Positions 42,994-52,257 of a DNA stretch of 64,000 bases are shown in pieces (the first letter of the stretch is position 1; the number at the start of each line of letters is the position of its first letter). Made by a program: the position numbers and the translations under genes. A model generated the notes under the pieces. The model was not told where the DNA came from. It saw only the letters and a program-made list of their open reading frames with translations, and searched no databases. The DNA is from Cognatiyoonia koreensis (GTDB lineage Bacteria > Pseudomonadota > Alphaproteobacteria > Rhodobacterales > Rhodobacteraceae): contig NZ_FOIZ01000001.1 in the NCBI RefSeq assembly GCF_900109295.1, positions 1,798,001 to 1,862,000 on the forward strand, written 5' to 3'.

Positions 42994-43739
42994 CAGGGTT
43001 TCGGATCGGGATTTTCCGTGTGCCCGTCAACCGCAATCACTTGTCCCGATACCCGACCCGCTGCATCCGACCCCAGAAAAAGCGCCATTTGGGCGATGTC
43101 CTCGGCGGCCACAAAGCTGCGCATCGACGTTCCGGCGGCATAGCCTGCATACACCTGATCGCGCGTCATGCCTTTTGCCGCCGCTTCGCGCGCAAGCACG
43201 CCTTCCATCCGCACACCTTCGACCGCACCGGGGCAGATCGCGTTCGATCTGATTCCGAACGGCCCCAATTCCATCGCAAGCGTTTTCATCAGCCCGATGA
43301 TCCCCCACTTCGCCGCCGCATAGGGGGCCCGGTTGGGATAGCCAAAGATTCCGGCAGTGGATGAGGTAAAGATCATCGCACCCGATTGCTGGGCCTTCAT
43401 CAGAGGTGCGGCATATTTTGCGGCAAGAAAAGCTCCTTCAAGATTGACCGACACGCACCGCTGCCAATCGGCCAGTTCCACGTCTTCGACCGTTGCCGTC
43501 GGTCCGGCGATGCCCGCATTCGCGCACAGCACATCAAGCGTTCCCCAGCTTTCGGCGATATCGGCGAAAAGCTGCGCCATGCCCGCTTCGTCTGCCGCAT
43601 CCGCAAGGCTTGCCCGCCAAGGAACGCCTGTGACAGGGACGATATCCGTGACCCAGACATCATGGCCTGCATCGTGAAAGACCTGCGCCATCGCGCGTCC
43701 GATGCCCGACCCGCCAGCCGTGATCAGAACACGGCTCAC
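42993..43739 (-). CDS. Short-chain dehydrogenase/reductase
   Basis: A 248-residue SDR with the Rossmann motif ITAGGSGIGRAMA, NAGIAG, and the catalytic Ser (FTSSTAGIFG) plus YxxxK (YAAAKWG). The C-terminal AGRVSGQVIAVDGHTE is typical. Starts at GTG, overlapping the carnitine dehydrogenase stop (GTGA). In a carnitine operon it might reduce acetoacetate or oxidise 3-hydroxybutyrate, or act on a carnitine precursor or isomer; the substrate is inferred from context only. Confidence 0.82.
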   Translation of the reverse strand: MSRVLITAGGSGIGRAMAQVFHDAGHDVWVTDIVPVTGVPWRASLADAADEAGMAQLFADIAESWGTLDVLCANAGIAGPTATVEDVELADWQRCVSVNLEGAFLAAKYAAPLMKAQQSGAMIFTSSTAGIFGYPNRAPYAAAKWGIIGLMKTLAMELGPFGIRSNAICPGAVEGVRMEGVLAREAAAKGMTRDQVYAGYAAGTSMRSFVAAEDIAQMALFLGSDAAGRVSGQVIAVDGHTENPDPKP

Positions 43740-45202
43740 CGTCGACCCACGGCAGCGCCAGCGCCATCAGGACTGGACAGCGCGGCATGCGCTGCCGCGA
43801 CACGGGCCAAAGGCTGCGCAACACGCGCATCCGGTTCTGCCGCCTTACGCGTTTGCAGGCTGACATGGATCAACATGTGCTCTCCCGTCGCCAATAGCCT
43901 GTCAGCGGCAAGCATCCGATGGAACAAATGCATCTTCTTGCCAGCCCCCATCAGACATTGGGTCTCGACCCTGATCCGCGTTCCAGCGTGGACCTCGTCA
44001 AGGTGGCGGATATGGGTTTCGGCGGTGAAATAGCTGCCGCCAGAGGCAATATAGTCTGCATCACATCCCACAAGGGCCATGAACTTGTCGGTCGCATCAC
44101 CAAAGGCCTGCAGATAGCGCGCCTCATTCATATGACCGTTGTAATCGGTCCAATCCAGCGGCACCGCCCGGTCCACTGTGCAGATCGGCACGGCAAGATC
44201 CGCAACATCGTCCAGCGTGCGTGGCAGTTGATCCACACGTGCATCCTGCACGCGCAGCAGTTTCCCCGCCCCCCAATCCTGCGCCTTCAAGCCGCGCAGG
44301 ATCGTGACAAGGTTATTGTCGCGTGCGCGCTCCAATTCACGGATCGTGTGCATCCCCGATTGCGCGTCGGACTGGCTGGCGACAGTGTCAATCAGTTCAT
44401 CCGTCAACTCGGGCACATCCATCAGTTTGGTCCAGGGCCAGGACAGGCACGGGCCGAACTGCTCGATGAAATGGCGCATGCCCGCCTCGCCCCCGGCAAT
44501 GCGATAGGTTTCAAACAAACCCATCTGCGCCCAGCGCAGACCGAACCCGTAACGAATGGCATCGTCGATTTCTTCCGTAGTTGCGACGCCGTCCTTGATC
44601 AGCCAAAGCGCCTCGCGCCAGACCGCCTCCAGAAAGCGATCTGCGATATGGGCATCGATCTCGGCACGCACGCGCAAAGGATGCATGCCGATGCTGGTCA
44701 GAATGTCAGAGGCCCGCGCGATCATCACCTCATCGTTGGCGGTACTCGGGACCACTTCGATCAAGGGTAAAAGGTACACCGGATTAAATGGATGCGTGAC
44801 GATAATCTGGCCAGCGCGCTTGGCCCCTTCTTGCAGTTGCGACGGCTTGTAGCCGCTTGTCGAAGACCCGATCACCGCATCCACGTCACAAGCCGCCTGA
44901 ATATTGGCATAGACTTTGTGTTTGATATCAAGCCGTTCAGGGACGCTTTCCTGGATCCAAGCGGCACCCGCAACGGCTTCGGCCAAATCATCATGAAACG
45001 TCAGCGTTCCTTCATCAGGCAAAGCCACATCCGACAAACCCGGCAAAGACCGGCGGGCATTGTCCAGAACTTCACCGATCTTGCGGGCGGCTTCGGGATC
45101 AGGGTCAAACACCCGCACATCCCAGCCCATGAGTAGGAACCGCGCCGCCCAACCGCCGCCGATAACGCCACCGCCAATGATTGCAGCCACCTGCCCCATC
45201 AC
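43736..45202 (-). CDS. L-carnitine 3-dehydrogenase fused to betainyl-CoA-type thioesterase
   Basis: A 488-residue fusion. Residues 1-320 form a 3-hydroxyacyl-CoA-dehydrogenase-like enzyme (AAIIGGGVIGGGWAARFLLMGWDV; VTHPFNPVYLLPLIEVV; RFLEAVWREALWLIKDGVAT), matching carnitine 3-dehydrogenase, which makes 3-dehydrocarnitine with NAD+. Residues about 335-488 form a hot-dog thioesterase (VPLDWTDYNGHMNEARYLQAFGDATDKFMAL). In the pathway the BKACE enzyme makes betainyl-CoA, which a thioesterase turns into glycine betaine. The fusion joins steps one and three. Overlaps of 4 bases join it to both neighbours. Confidence 0.88.
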   Translation of the reverse strand: MMGQVAAIIGGGVIGGGWAARFLLMGWDVRVFDPDPEAARKIGEVLDNARRSLPGLSDVALPDEGTLTFHDDLAEAVAGAAWIQESVPERLDIKHKVYANIQAACDVDAVIGSSTSGYKPSQLQEGAKRAGQIIVTHPFNPVYLLPLIEVVPSTANDEVMIARASDILTSIGMHPLRVRAEIDAHIADRFLEAVWREALWLIKDGVATTEEIDDAIRYGFGLRWAQMGLFETYRIAGGEAGMRHFIEQFGPCLSWPWTKLMDVPELTDELIDTVASQSDAQSGMHTIRELERARDNNLVTILRGLKAQDWGAGKLLRVQDARVDQLPRTLDDVADLAVPICTVDRAVPLDWTDYNGHMNEARYLQAFGDATDKFMALVGCDADYIASGGSYFTAETHIRHLDEVHAGTRIRVETQCLMGAGKKMHLFHRMLAADRLLATGEHMLIHVSLQTRKAAEPDARVAQPLARVAAAHAALSSPDGAGAAVGRR

Positions 45203-45744
45203 AATGCCCCCTCAAGGCGATCTACGTCGTAACCATACCAATCAAGAATATCGCGCGCCGCCGTGATCCTGTCCGTGCCGCCACTGCGACCGCGATCCAT
45301 GATCCAGACGTATTTGCCCGTCGGCCCACCCACAGCAACCGTGCGGTCGTCAAAGTCCATCCAAAGCACCCAAAGTTCATCAAGGGGAAAACCATCGCTG
45401 GCCTGCACGACCTGCCAGCGCCCCGGCCCCACCGGGATCAAGGCGATGCGCTGCGTGTAGGTGGAGCACAGGTTCGTCTGATCCGAACAGGCACCAGTGT
45501 CTGACATCAACACAAGGCTGTCAGCGCCGCCATCGGAAATGGTGATCTCGTCGCCCAACAAACTGCGCAGACCGCGCTCCTCGCGCACGTACCAGTCACC
45601 TTTCAGCCGGGCCGCGGTGACATCAGTCTGGCTGGCAAGCGGCGCTGTCGGATTGCGCAAAAGGCCCGGCACCGCACCAGGCTGTGCAACATCTGGCGCT
45701 TTCGCACAGGCGGCCAAAGCCAGACAGATCAAAAGCTGTTTCAT
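45199..45744 (-). CDS. Lipocalin-like lipoprotein in the carnitine operon
   Basis: A 181-residue protein with lipoprotein signal MKQLLICLALAAC. The mature part has LKGDWYVREERGLRSLLGDEITISDGG and WVLWMDFDDRTVAVGGPTGKYVWIMDR, a lipocalin-like strand pattern (the GDWY and WIMDR ends correspond to the usual GxW and R motifs). Translationally coupled on both sides (ATGA overlaps). Binding of a hydrophobic or quaternary-amine ligand is a guess. Confidence 0.72.
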   Translation of the reverse strand: MKQLLICLALAACAKAPDVAQPGAVPGLLRNPTAPLASQTDVTAARLKGDWYVREERGLRSLLGDEITISDGGADSLVLMSDTGACSDQTNLCSTYTQRIALIPVGPGRWQVVQASDGFPLDELWVLWMDFDDRTVAVGGPTGKYVWIMDRGRSGGTDRITAARDILDWYGYDVDRLEGAL

Positions 45745-46652
45745 CCGGCCGGTGCCATCTTGGTCAGCCCCAGCTTTTGACGCACCGCATCCGGCCCCAT
45801 AACCTTGGCCCCAAGCCCCTCAATAATCCCAACCGCCTTTTCAACCAACTGCGCATTTGTGGCCAGTTCGCCACGCCCCAGCATCAGATTATCCTCCAAT
45901 CCGACGCGCACATTGCCGCCAGCCAGGACAGACGCCGCGACATAAGGCATTTGATGACGCCCCAGCCCAAAGGCGCTGAACGTCCAGTCATGCGGCACAT
46001 TATTCACCATAGCCATGAATGTGTTTAGATCATCCGGCGCACCCCACGGCACACCCATACACAGCTGCACCAAGGCCGGGCTCTCCAAGACGCCATCCTT
46101 CACCAACTGCTTGGCGTACCACAGATGGCCCGTGTCAAAGGCCTCGATCTCGGGTTTCACCCCAAGATCCGTCATCATGCGCCCCATCGCCACCAACATG
46201 CCCGGCGTGTTGGTCATGACGTAATCGGCCTCGGCAAAGTTCATCGTGCCGCAATCGAGCGTGCAAATCTCGGGCAGGCATTCAGCAATATGGGCCACAC
46301 GCTCGGTGGCCCCGACCATATCGGTGCCAGCCACGGTCGGCAGCGGGGTCTCGACACCGCCGAACACGATATCACCGCCCATACCGGCGGTCAGGTTCAA
46401 CACGACATCAACCTCGGCCGCACGAATGCGGTCGGTGACTTCGCGATAAAGGTCCAACCGGCGGGACGGCACACCCGTTTCGGGATCGCGGACATGGCAA
46501 TGCACGACCGCAGCCCCGGCCTTGGCCGAGTCAATCGCGCTTTGCGCAATCTCCTTCGGCGAACGGGGCACATGCGGGCTGCGATCCTGCGTGCTACCCG
46601 ATCCGGTGACAGCACAGGTGATGAACACCTCCCGGTTCATTTCCAACGGCAT
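45741..46652 (-). CDS. Beta-keto acid cleavage enzyme (BKACE), dehydrocarnitine-type
   Basis: A 303-residue TIM barrel of the DUF849/Kce family. EVFITCAVTGSG is the N-terminal strand; VHCHVRDPETGVPSR supplies the zinc histidines; GTMNFAEADYVMTN and GLEDNLMLGRGELATNAQLVEKA are typical later parts. In carnitine breakdown the enzyme condenses 3-dehydrocarnitine with acetyl-CoA to give betainyl-CoA and acetoacetate. First gene of the five-gene operon, ending in ATGA with the lipoprotein gene. Context makes dehydrocarnitine the likely substrate. Confidence 0.88.
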   Translation of the reverse strand: MPLEMNREVFITCAVTGSGSTQDRSPHVPRSPKEIAQSAIDSAKAGAAVVHCHVRDPETGVPSRRLDLYREVTDRIRAAEVDVVLNLTAGMGGDIVFGGVETPLPTVAGTDMVGATERVAHIAECLPEICTLDCGTMNFAEADYVMTNTPGMLVAMGRMMTDLGVKPEIEAFDTGHLWYAKQLVKDGVLESPALVQLCMGVPWGAPDDLNTFMAMVNNVPHDWTFSAFGLGRHQMPYVAASVLAGGNVRVGLEDNLMLGRGELATNAQLVEKAVGIIEGLGAKVMGPDAVRQKLGLTKMAPAG

Positions 46653-46776
46653 GATCCTACTCCCCTATGTCCATCATCTTGCCCAAAATACTCCCGCCGG
46701 AGGCATCCGAACCAACCACCTGCGACAAATGTCTGCTCCGATGCGGCCAGAATGGAATGCACCGCAGGTGCACAAT

Positions 46777-47820
46777 TCAATACGGCATCGGATTGGCGCG
46801 ATGGGCGGCGTCAATCTCGGCGATTAGATCGGCGTCCAGCGTCAGATCCTTGGCTTCAAGAAGATGTGCAAGCTGGTCAGATGTCGTGGCCCCGAAAATC
46901 GCGGAAATCGGGAACGGACGCGACCGCTGCCAGGCCAGCGCCATATGCGCGGGGTCAAGCCCGTGGCTTTGGGCCAGATCGGTATAGACCTGGGCGATAG
47001 GCAAGGTGCGCGGTGTCATGCGGCCTCCCATCTCGGGGATCACCGACATGCGGCTGCCCGCAGGGACTGACCCGTCGTTGTACTTGCCCGTCAGGATGCC
47101 CGCCGCCAGGGGCGAAAAGCTCAGAAGCGTGACATCCTCGTTCACCGCCATCTCGGCCATGTCGGTGTCATAAAGGCGGCACATCAGCGAATACTCGTTC
47201 TGAACAGAAGCCATGCGTGGCAGCCCTTCAGCTTCAGCCACATCGCACCATTTCGTCATGCCCCAGGCACTTTCGTTCGACATTCCGATGGCGCGGATCT
47301 TGCCGGCCTTCACGCAGTCATCAAGCGCCCCCAGCACGTCCAGCATATGATCAAGGGTCTCCTGCCGGTTCTGGCCCGAAGGATCAAAGGTCCAGTTCTG
47401 GCGGAACATATATGATCCGCGCATCGGCCAGTGCATCTGGTAAAGATCGATGTAATCGGTCTGCAACCGTTGCAAAGACAGATCGACAGCCTCGCGGATC
47501 ACTGCACCGTCATATCCCTTGCCGTCTCTCAGCCAGCCGGGATTATCGCCTGCAACCTTTGTGGCGATAACCCATTCATCACGCCGCCCGGATGCAGCCA
47601 ACCAACGGCCGATACAGCGCTCAGAATCGCCGACCGTGTCGGCGCTCATCGGTGCGACCGGATAGGCCTCTGCCGTATCAAGAAAATTGATGCCGGCATC
47701 CAGTGCTATGTCGATCTGCCTGTGGGCATCGGCTTCGGGTGTATGGGTCGGATAGGTCATCGTCCCCAGGCACCAATCGGAAACCTCTATTTCGGTGCGC
47801 CCAAGCGGGATCATCTTCAT
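46777..47820 (-). CDS. Aldo/keto reductase, Tas family
   Basis: A 347-residue NADPH-dependent reductase. It has the catalytic Asp-Tyr region FLDTAEAYPVAP, LQRLQTDYIDLYQMHWP (Lys/His region), GMSNESAWGMTKW and SLMCRLYDTDMAEMA, in the layout of Tas (b0002-type) proteins. The C-terminus is PMPY. It stands 124 bases downstream of the carnitine operon region in the opposite sense to the MFS gene. Substrate unknown. Confidence 0.87.
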   Translation of the reverse strand: MKMIPLGRTEIEVSDWCLGTMTYPTHTPEADAHRQIDIALDAGINFLDTAEAYPVAPMSADTVGDSERCIGRWLAASGRRDEWVIATKVAGDNPGWLRDGKGYDGAVIREAVDLSLQRLQTDYIDLYQMHWPMRGSYMFRQNWTFDPSGQNRQETLDHMLDVLGALDDCVKAGKIRAIGMSNESAWGMTKWCDVAEAEGLPRMASVQNEYSLMCRLYDTDMAEMAVNEDVTLLSFSPLAAGILTGKYNDGSVPAGSRMSVIPEMGGRMTPRTLPIAQVYTDLAQSHGLDPAHMALAWQRSRPFPISAIFGATTSDQLAHLLEAKDLTLDADLIAEIDAAHRANPMPY

Positions 47821-47923
47821 CGCATACGTCCTCTCTCGTTTTGTGCGACCCTAATCGGCGCGGTGCCGGGTGCAAGCGACAAACCGATTGCCAAGTTTGC
47901 CGAACAGGCGCAATTTCCAGCTC

Positions 47924-49153
47924 ATGCGTATGGCGATTTCATTTGCGGCCTTGTTTCTTTCGGCGGGTCTTCTCCAGTTGTCTTCAGGCGGTGTCGGCCC
48001 TCTTGATGCTTTGACGGGGCTGGCCACCGGTATGACACCCGAACAGGTCGGCTTTCTAGGATCGGCGCATTTCTTCGGCTTTTTCATCGGCTGCTGGTGG
48101 GCACCGCGCTTGATGGGCGGGGTCGGTCACAGCCGGGCCTTCGCGATCTTCGCGGCCACAGGGGCGATCGGGCTTGCGGCGCATGTGCTGGTAACAGACC
48201 CGAATTGGTGGGCGCTGTTCCGTGTGGGATCAGGCATCTGCATCGCCGGGTGTTACACGGTGATCGAAGCATGGTTGCAGGCCAAGGTCACCAATGAAAC
48301 GCGCGGGCGGGCAATGGGCAGCTATCGTTTCGTCGATATTGTCAGTTCGCTGATTGCGCAGTTCATGATCGGCGCGCTGGCCAATCTGGAAACCTATATT
48401 GCCTATAACCTGCTGACGATCATCTGCTGCGCCTCCTTGCTGCCGTTGGCGCTGACCAAGAACGAACAGCCCGAAACACCAGCCGCAACACGGCTCGAAC
48501 CGATCCTTGCATGGAAAGCATCGCCCCTTGCGGTGGCAGGCGTCGTTGTCGCAGCACTGTCAAGCGCGTCATTCCGCATGGTTGGCCCGATCTATGGTAT
48601 CGAACTCGGGCTGGCTCCGGGCCAGATCGGTATCTTCCTTGCCGCATTTGTCGCTGGCGGGGCGCTGTCACAGATCCCGACCGGCTGGATCGCGGACAGG
48701 TTCGACCGCCGCCGCGTGCTGATCTGGCTGTCGGTAGCGGCAACCCTGTCTTGTGCGTCACAGTATCTTGCGCATGGGTCCAGCCCGGAAACGATCATGC
48801 TGCTTGCCTTCATTTTCGGCTTCACGACATTTCCGATCTACTCGGTCGCAGCAGCGCACGCGCATGATTTCGCAACACAGGAACAGCGGGTCCCGCTATC
48901 GGCAGCCTTGATGTTCTACTACGCAATCGGGGCGATTGCTGCGCCCTATATCGCGTCGCTCTTGATTGCATGGTTCGGCCCATTCGCGATGTTCACGCTT
49001 ATTGCGGTCGGCCATATTGGCCTTGTGATCTTCGGCCTCGCGCGGATGCGGGTACGCGACTCGCCGGGCAGACGGACACGCTATGTCTACGCACCGCGCA
49101 CAACCTTCATGATCGGGCGTTTGCTGGGACGCAGCCGCGACCGCAAGGACTGA
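47924..49153 (+). CDS. Major facilitator superfamily transporter
   Basis: A 409-residue membrane protein with about 12 helices. MFS signatures are FFGFFIGCWWAPRLMGGVGHSRAFAI (loop 2-3) and ALSQIPTGWIADRFDRRRVLIW (loop 8-9). The order of segments resembles the YcaD-like group. The ATG at 47924 (MRMAISFAALFLSAGLLQLSS) is preferred to an upstream non-ATG start. Substrate unknown. A strong hairpin follows 20 bases after the stop. Confidence 0.85.
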   Translation: MRMAISFAALFLSAGLLQLSSGGVGPLDALTGLATGMTPEQVGFLGSAHFFGFFIGCWWAPRLMGGVGHSRAFAIFAATGAIGLAAHVLVTDPNWWALFRVGSGICIAGCYTVIEAWLQAKVTNETRGRAMGSYRFVDIVSSLIAQFMIGALANLETYIAYNLLTIICCASLLPLALTKNEQPETPAATRLEPILAWKASPLAVAGVVVAALSSASFRMVGPIYGIELGLAPGQIGIFLAAFVAGGALSQIPTGWIADRFDRRRVLIWLSVAATLSCASQYLAHGSSPETIMLLAFIFGFTTFPIYSVAAAHAHDFATQEQRVPLSAALMFYYAIGAIAAPYIASLLIAWFGPFAMFTLIAVGHIGLVIFGLARMRVRDSPGRRTRYVYAPRTTFMIGRLLGRSRDRKD

Positions 49154-49172
49154 GCGTCATCCAGAAAAGAAA

Positions 49173-49215
49173 AAGCGCAGTCGTGTGAAGAGGCCCTTTC
49201 ACACGTACTGCGCTT
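49173..49215 (-). terminator. Long hairpin with T-tract on the minus strand
   Basis: Outer stem AAGCGCAGT/ACTGCGCTT (9 bp), small internal loop, inner stem GTGTGAA/TTCACAC (7 bp), 8-base loop. On the minus strand it continues into TTTCTTTTC, a good terminator tail; on the plus strand only TTCTT follows. Both flanking genes are on the plus strand. It may be a weak plus-strand terminator for the MFS gene or end an unannotated minus-strand transcript. Confidence 0.65.
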
Positions 49216-49400
49216 CTTGCCAGGTTTCGCCCCACCGCGAACCCTGAGGAGGCGTTGATAGGGAAATATTAACCACGCGACATTGTTCCAAATATGGCAA
49301 CAGTGCGAAATCATTGTTGCAGGTTTGGAAACACAGTTGCGTATGGCATCCCCGCCCCTTGCCCGCTAGAACAGCGCGGCAAGCAAAAGGACTGAACCGC

Positions 49401-51110
49401 ATGGCCCGCCACCTGATCACATCAGCCATCCCCTACATCAACGGGATCAAGCACTTGGGCAATCTTGTCGGCTCGCAGCTGCCGGCTGATCTTTACGCAC
49501 GTTACCTGCGCGGACGTGGGCATGACGTCCTGTTCCTTTGCGCCACAGACGAACACGGCACACCCGCCGAACTGGCGGCCGCCAAGGCCGGAAAGCCTGT
49601 CGCGGACTATTGTGCCGAAATGCACGCGATTCAGGCGGATATCGCCAAGGGTTTCGGTCTGTCGTTTGACCACTTCGGACGGTCATCCAGCCCACAAAAC
49701 CACAAGCTGACACAGGCTTTCGCGGGGCGCCTGAACGAAGTCGGCCTGATCCGCGAAGTCACCGAAGAACAAGTCTATTCCATCACCGACGGACGGTTCC
49801 TGCCGGACCGCTATATCGAAGGCACCTGCCCGAATTGCGGGTTCGACAGCGCGCGCGGCGATCAATGCGACAACTGCACCAAGCAGCTTGACCCCACCGA
49901 CCTCATCGAACCGCACTCAACGATCTCTGGCGCAACCGATCTGGAAGTGCGCACGACCAAACACCTCTACCTGCGTCAGTCCGAACTGAAGGACGACCTC
50001 GCCGCATGGATCGACAGCAAGACAGACTGGCCGATCCTGACGACCTCGATCGCCAAGAAATGGCTGACGGATGGCGACGGCCTGCAAGATCGCGGCATCA
50101 CCCGTGATCTGGACTGGGGAATCCCCGTGAAAGACGGCGAAAAAGACTGGCCGGGCATGGAAGGTAAGGTCTTTTACGTCTGGTTCGACGCCCCCATCGA
50201 ATACATCGCCTGCGCGCAGGAATGGGTGGACGCCGGGAAAGGGTCAGACTGGGAAAGCTGGTGGCGCACCGACAAGGGGGCCGATGACGTGCGCTATACG
50301 CAGTTCATGGGCAAGGACAACGTCCCCTTCCACACGCTGTCCTTCCCCGCCACGATCAAAGGCACACAAGAACCATGGAAACTGGTCGATTACATCAAGT
50401 CGTTCAACTACCTCAATTATGATGGCGGGCAGTTCAGCACATCGCGCGGGCGCGGCGTGTTTCAGGATCAGGCACTCGAAATCCTGCCGGCGGATTACTG
50501 GCGCTGGTGGTTGCTGTCGCATATTCCCGAAAGCTCCGACGCGGAATTCACATGGGAAAATTTCCAGACCGATGTGAACAAGGACCTCGCCGACGTGCTC
50601 GGGAATTTCGTGAGCCGGATCACAAAGTTCTGCCGCTCCAAATTCGGGGAAACCGTGCCGGACGGTGGCACATACGGCGAACAGGAAAACGCACTGATTG
50701 CCGACCTGACGATGCGGCTGAAGGCTTATGAAAGCCACATGGACGCCATCGAAATCCGCAAGGCCGCCGCCGAACTGCGCGCAATCTGGGTGGCCGGCAA
50801 CGAATACCTGCAAGCCGCAGCACCTTGGAGCACGATCAAGACGGACGAGGCACAGGCCGCGATGCAGGTGCGCGTCGGCCTGAACCTCATCCGGCTTTAT
50901 GGCATCCTGTCCGCCCCGTTCATCCCGACGGCCAGCAAAACCATGCTGGATGCGATGAACACATCCGGCGATTGGCCCAGCGACATCGGCGCGGAACTGG
51001 CGGCACTGCCAGCAGGACACGCATTCAGCGTACCCGAAAACCTGTTCCGCAAGATCACGGATGACGAACGTGCGGAATGGGCGGAACGGTTCGCAGGCCA
51101 GCGCGACTGA
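49401..51110 (+). CDS. metG: Methionyl-tRNA synthetase
   Basis: A 569-residue class I synthetase. HIGH-like segment [11 protein letters not shown] at residue 15, zinc site [19 protein letters not shown], and the KMSKS-equivalent [12 protein letters not shown]-terminal anticodon-binding helices ([16 protein letters not shown]) follow. The variant signature and absence of a C-terminal tRNA-binding domain mark the MetG form common in Rhodobacterales. The start is [15 protein letters not shown]; upstream sequence is non-coding. Confidence 0.96.
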   Translation: MARHLITSAIPYINGIKHLGNLVGSQLPADLYARYLRGRGHDVLFLCATDEHGTPAELAAAKAGKPVADYCAEMHAIQADIAKGFGLSFDHFGRSSSPQNHKLTQAFAGRLNEVGLIREVTEEQVYSITDGRFLPDRYIEGTCPNCGFDSARGDQCDNCTKQLDPTDLIEPHSTISGATDLEVRTTKHLYLRQSELKDDLAAWIDSKTDWPILTTSIAKKWLTDGDGLQDRGITRDLDWGIPVKDGEKDWPGMEGKVFYVWFDAPIEYIACAQEWVDAGKGSDWESWWRTDKGADDVRYTQFMGKDNVPFHTLSFPATIKGTQEPWKLVDYIKSFNYLNYDGGQFSTSRGRGVFQDQALEILPADYWRWWLLSHIPESSDAEFTWENFQTDVNKDLADVLGNFVSRITKFCRSKFGETVPDGGTYGEQENALIADLTMRLKAYESHMDAIEIRKAAAELRAIWVAGNEYLQAAAPWSTIKTDEAQAAMQVRVGLNLIRLYGILSAPFIPTASKTMLDAMNTSGDWPSDIGAELAALPAGHAFSVPENLFRKITDDERAEWAERFAGQRD

Positions 51111-51317
51111 TCGCAGGGCAACCGCAACCCAAGCACGCTTGAAATCCTGCTCAGCGCAAAGCGGGCCGCAACACGGCAAAGCAAGATCAAGACGATCGTT
51201 TGCCGACAGCGCGGCAAACCGCCGCCCCTTCAAGTGGCGGAAAACCTCACCTTGAACGTTGGGGGGCCAGTCATGTTAACTAGCCCAGACCAATTCCAAA
51301 TCGAAGAGACTGCCAAA

Positions 51318-52118
51318 ATGTATAAATCGTTCACTGCTGCCGCTTTGGCAATTTGCGTCGCGGGTTCCGCGAATGCCGCAACTTGCGGCAACGACGCTTC
51401 TGGCTTTGCGGCCTGGAAACAGGCTTTCGCACAGGAAGCGGCGGCTGCCGGTGTCGGCCAGCGCGGCCTTCAGGCGCTTGCCAACGCGCAATACTCGCAA
51501 TCAACCATCAACGCGGACCGCAACCAGCGCGGCGTGAAATACGCGCTGAACGATTTCATCCGGATCCGTCTTGGCTCCATCGACAGCTTTGCGGCGCAGG
51601 CGCGGCGGGTAAAAGCACAGAACGCGAATTTCTACGCCTCTCTCGAAGCCTCTTACGGCGTGCCAGCCGGTATCCTGCTTGCGATCCACGGCATGGAAAC
51701 CGGGTTCGGGCGCAACATGGGCAATACGCCAGTGGTCGATTCAATCACCACCGTGGCCTACGATTGCCGCCGGGCAAGCTTTTTTGAACCGCACGCCCTG
51801 TCGGCCCTGATCCTTGTGGATCGCGGCGGTCTGGACAGCAACCAGCGCGGTGCGGCACACGGTGAAATGGGCCACACCCAGTTCTTGCCCGGCAATGCAT
51901 TGCGCTACGGTGTGGATGCTGACGGAAACGGGCGCGTTGATCTCTATACGGTCTCTGACAGCCTCGCATCGACTGCAAACTTCCTGCGCCAGAAAGGTTG
52001 GCAACCGGGTCAGCCCTATCAGGAAGGCACGGCGAATTTCCGGGTCTTGAACGAATGGAACGCGGCAACCGTCTATCAACAGGCGATTGCCCTGTCGGCA
52101 GCAGCCATCGACGGCTAA
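51318..52118 (+). CDS. Lytic murein transglycosylase, MltB/GH103 family
   Basis: A 266-residue secreted protein with signal peptide [20 protein letters not shown]. The domain has FDDFIR-like region FAQAGIDL... [33 protein letters not shown] (catalytic Glu in METGFGRN) and [26 protein letters not shown]. It cleaves peptidoglycan glycan strands to anhydro-muropeptides, which would feed the AmpD-like recycling seen at 13206. Two cysteines early and in the middle could form a disulfide. The start is the ATG at 51318. Confidence 0.88.
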   Translation: MYKSFTAAALAICVAGSANAATCGNDASGFAAWKQAFAQEAAAAGVGQRGLQALANAQYSQSTINADRNQRGVKYALNDFIRIRLGSIDSFAAQARRVKAQNANFYASLEASYGVPAGILLAIHGMETGFGRNMGNTPVVDSITTVAYDCRRASFFEPHALSALILVDRGGLDSNQRGAAHGEMGHTQFLPGNALRYGVDADGNGRVDLYTVSDSLASTANFLRQKGWQPGQPYQEGTANFRVLNEWNAATVYQQAIALSAAAIDG

Positions 52119-52131
52119 TCAGGATAGGCGG

Positions 52132-52217
52132 TGGTGCCCCCGGCCGGACTCGAACCGGCACGGGCATACGCCCAAGAGATTTTAAGTCTCCAGTGTCTAC
52201 CATTCCACCACGGGGGC
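52132..52217 (-). tRNA. tRNA-Leu (anticodon UAA)
   Basis: Read on the minus strand: acceptor GCCCCCG pairs with CGGGGGC; a discriminator A and encoded CCA follow. The anticodon stem-loop GAGACTTAAAATCTC shows UAA. A long variable arm and GGTTCGAGTCC T-arm confirm a class II tRNA-Leu. Length 86 bases including CCA. Confidence 0.96.
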
Positions 52218-52257
52218 ACACCGCATTCCTAAGCGGCAGGCCCGCGGCCCGCAAGTG

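Noticed and set aside
51111-51317. Hairpin CCGCC...GGCGG between metG and the transglycosylase as a terminator
   Set aside because: The arms are only 5 bases and no T-run follows on either strand.
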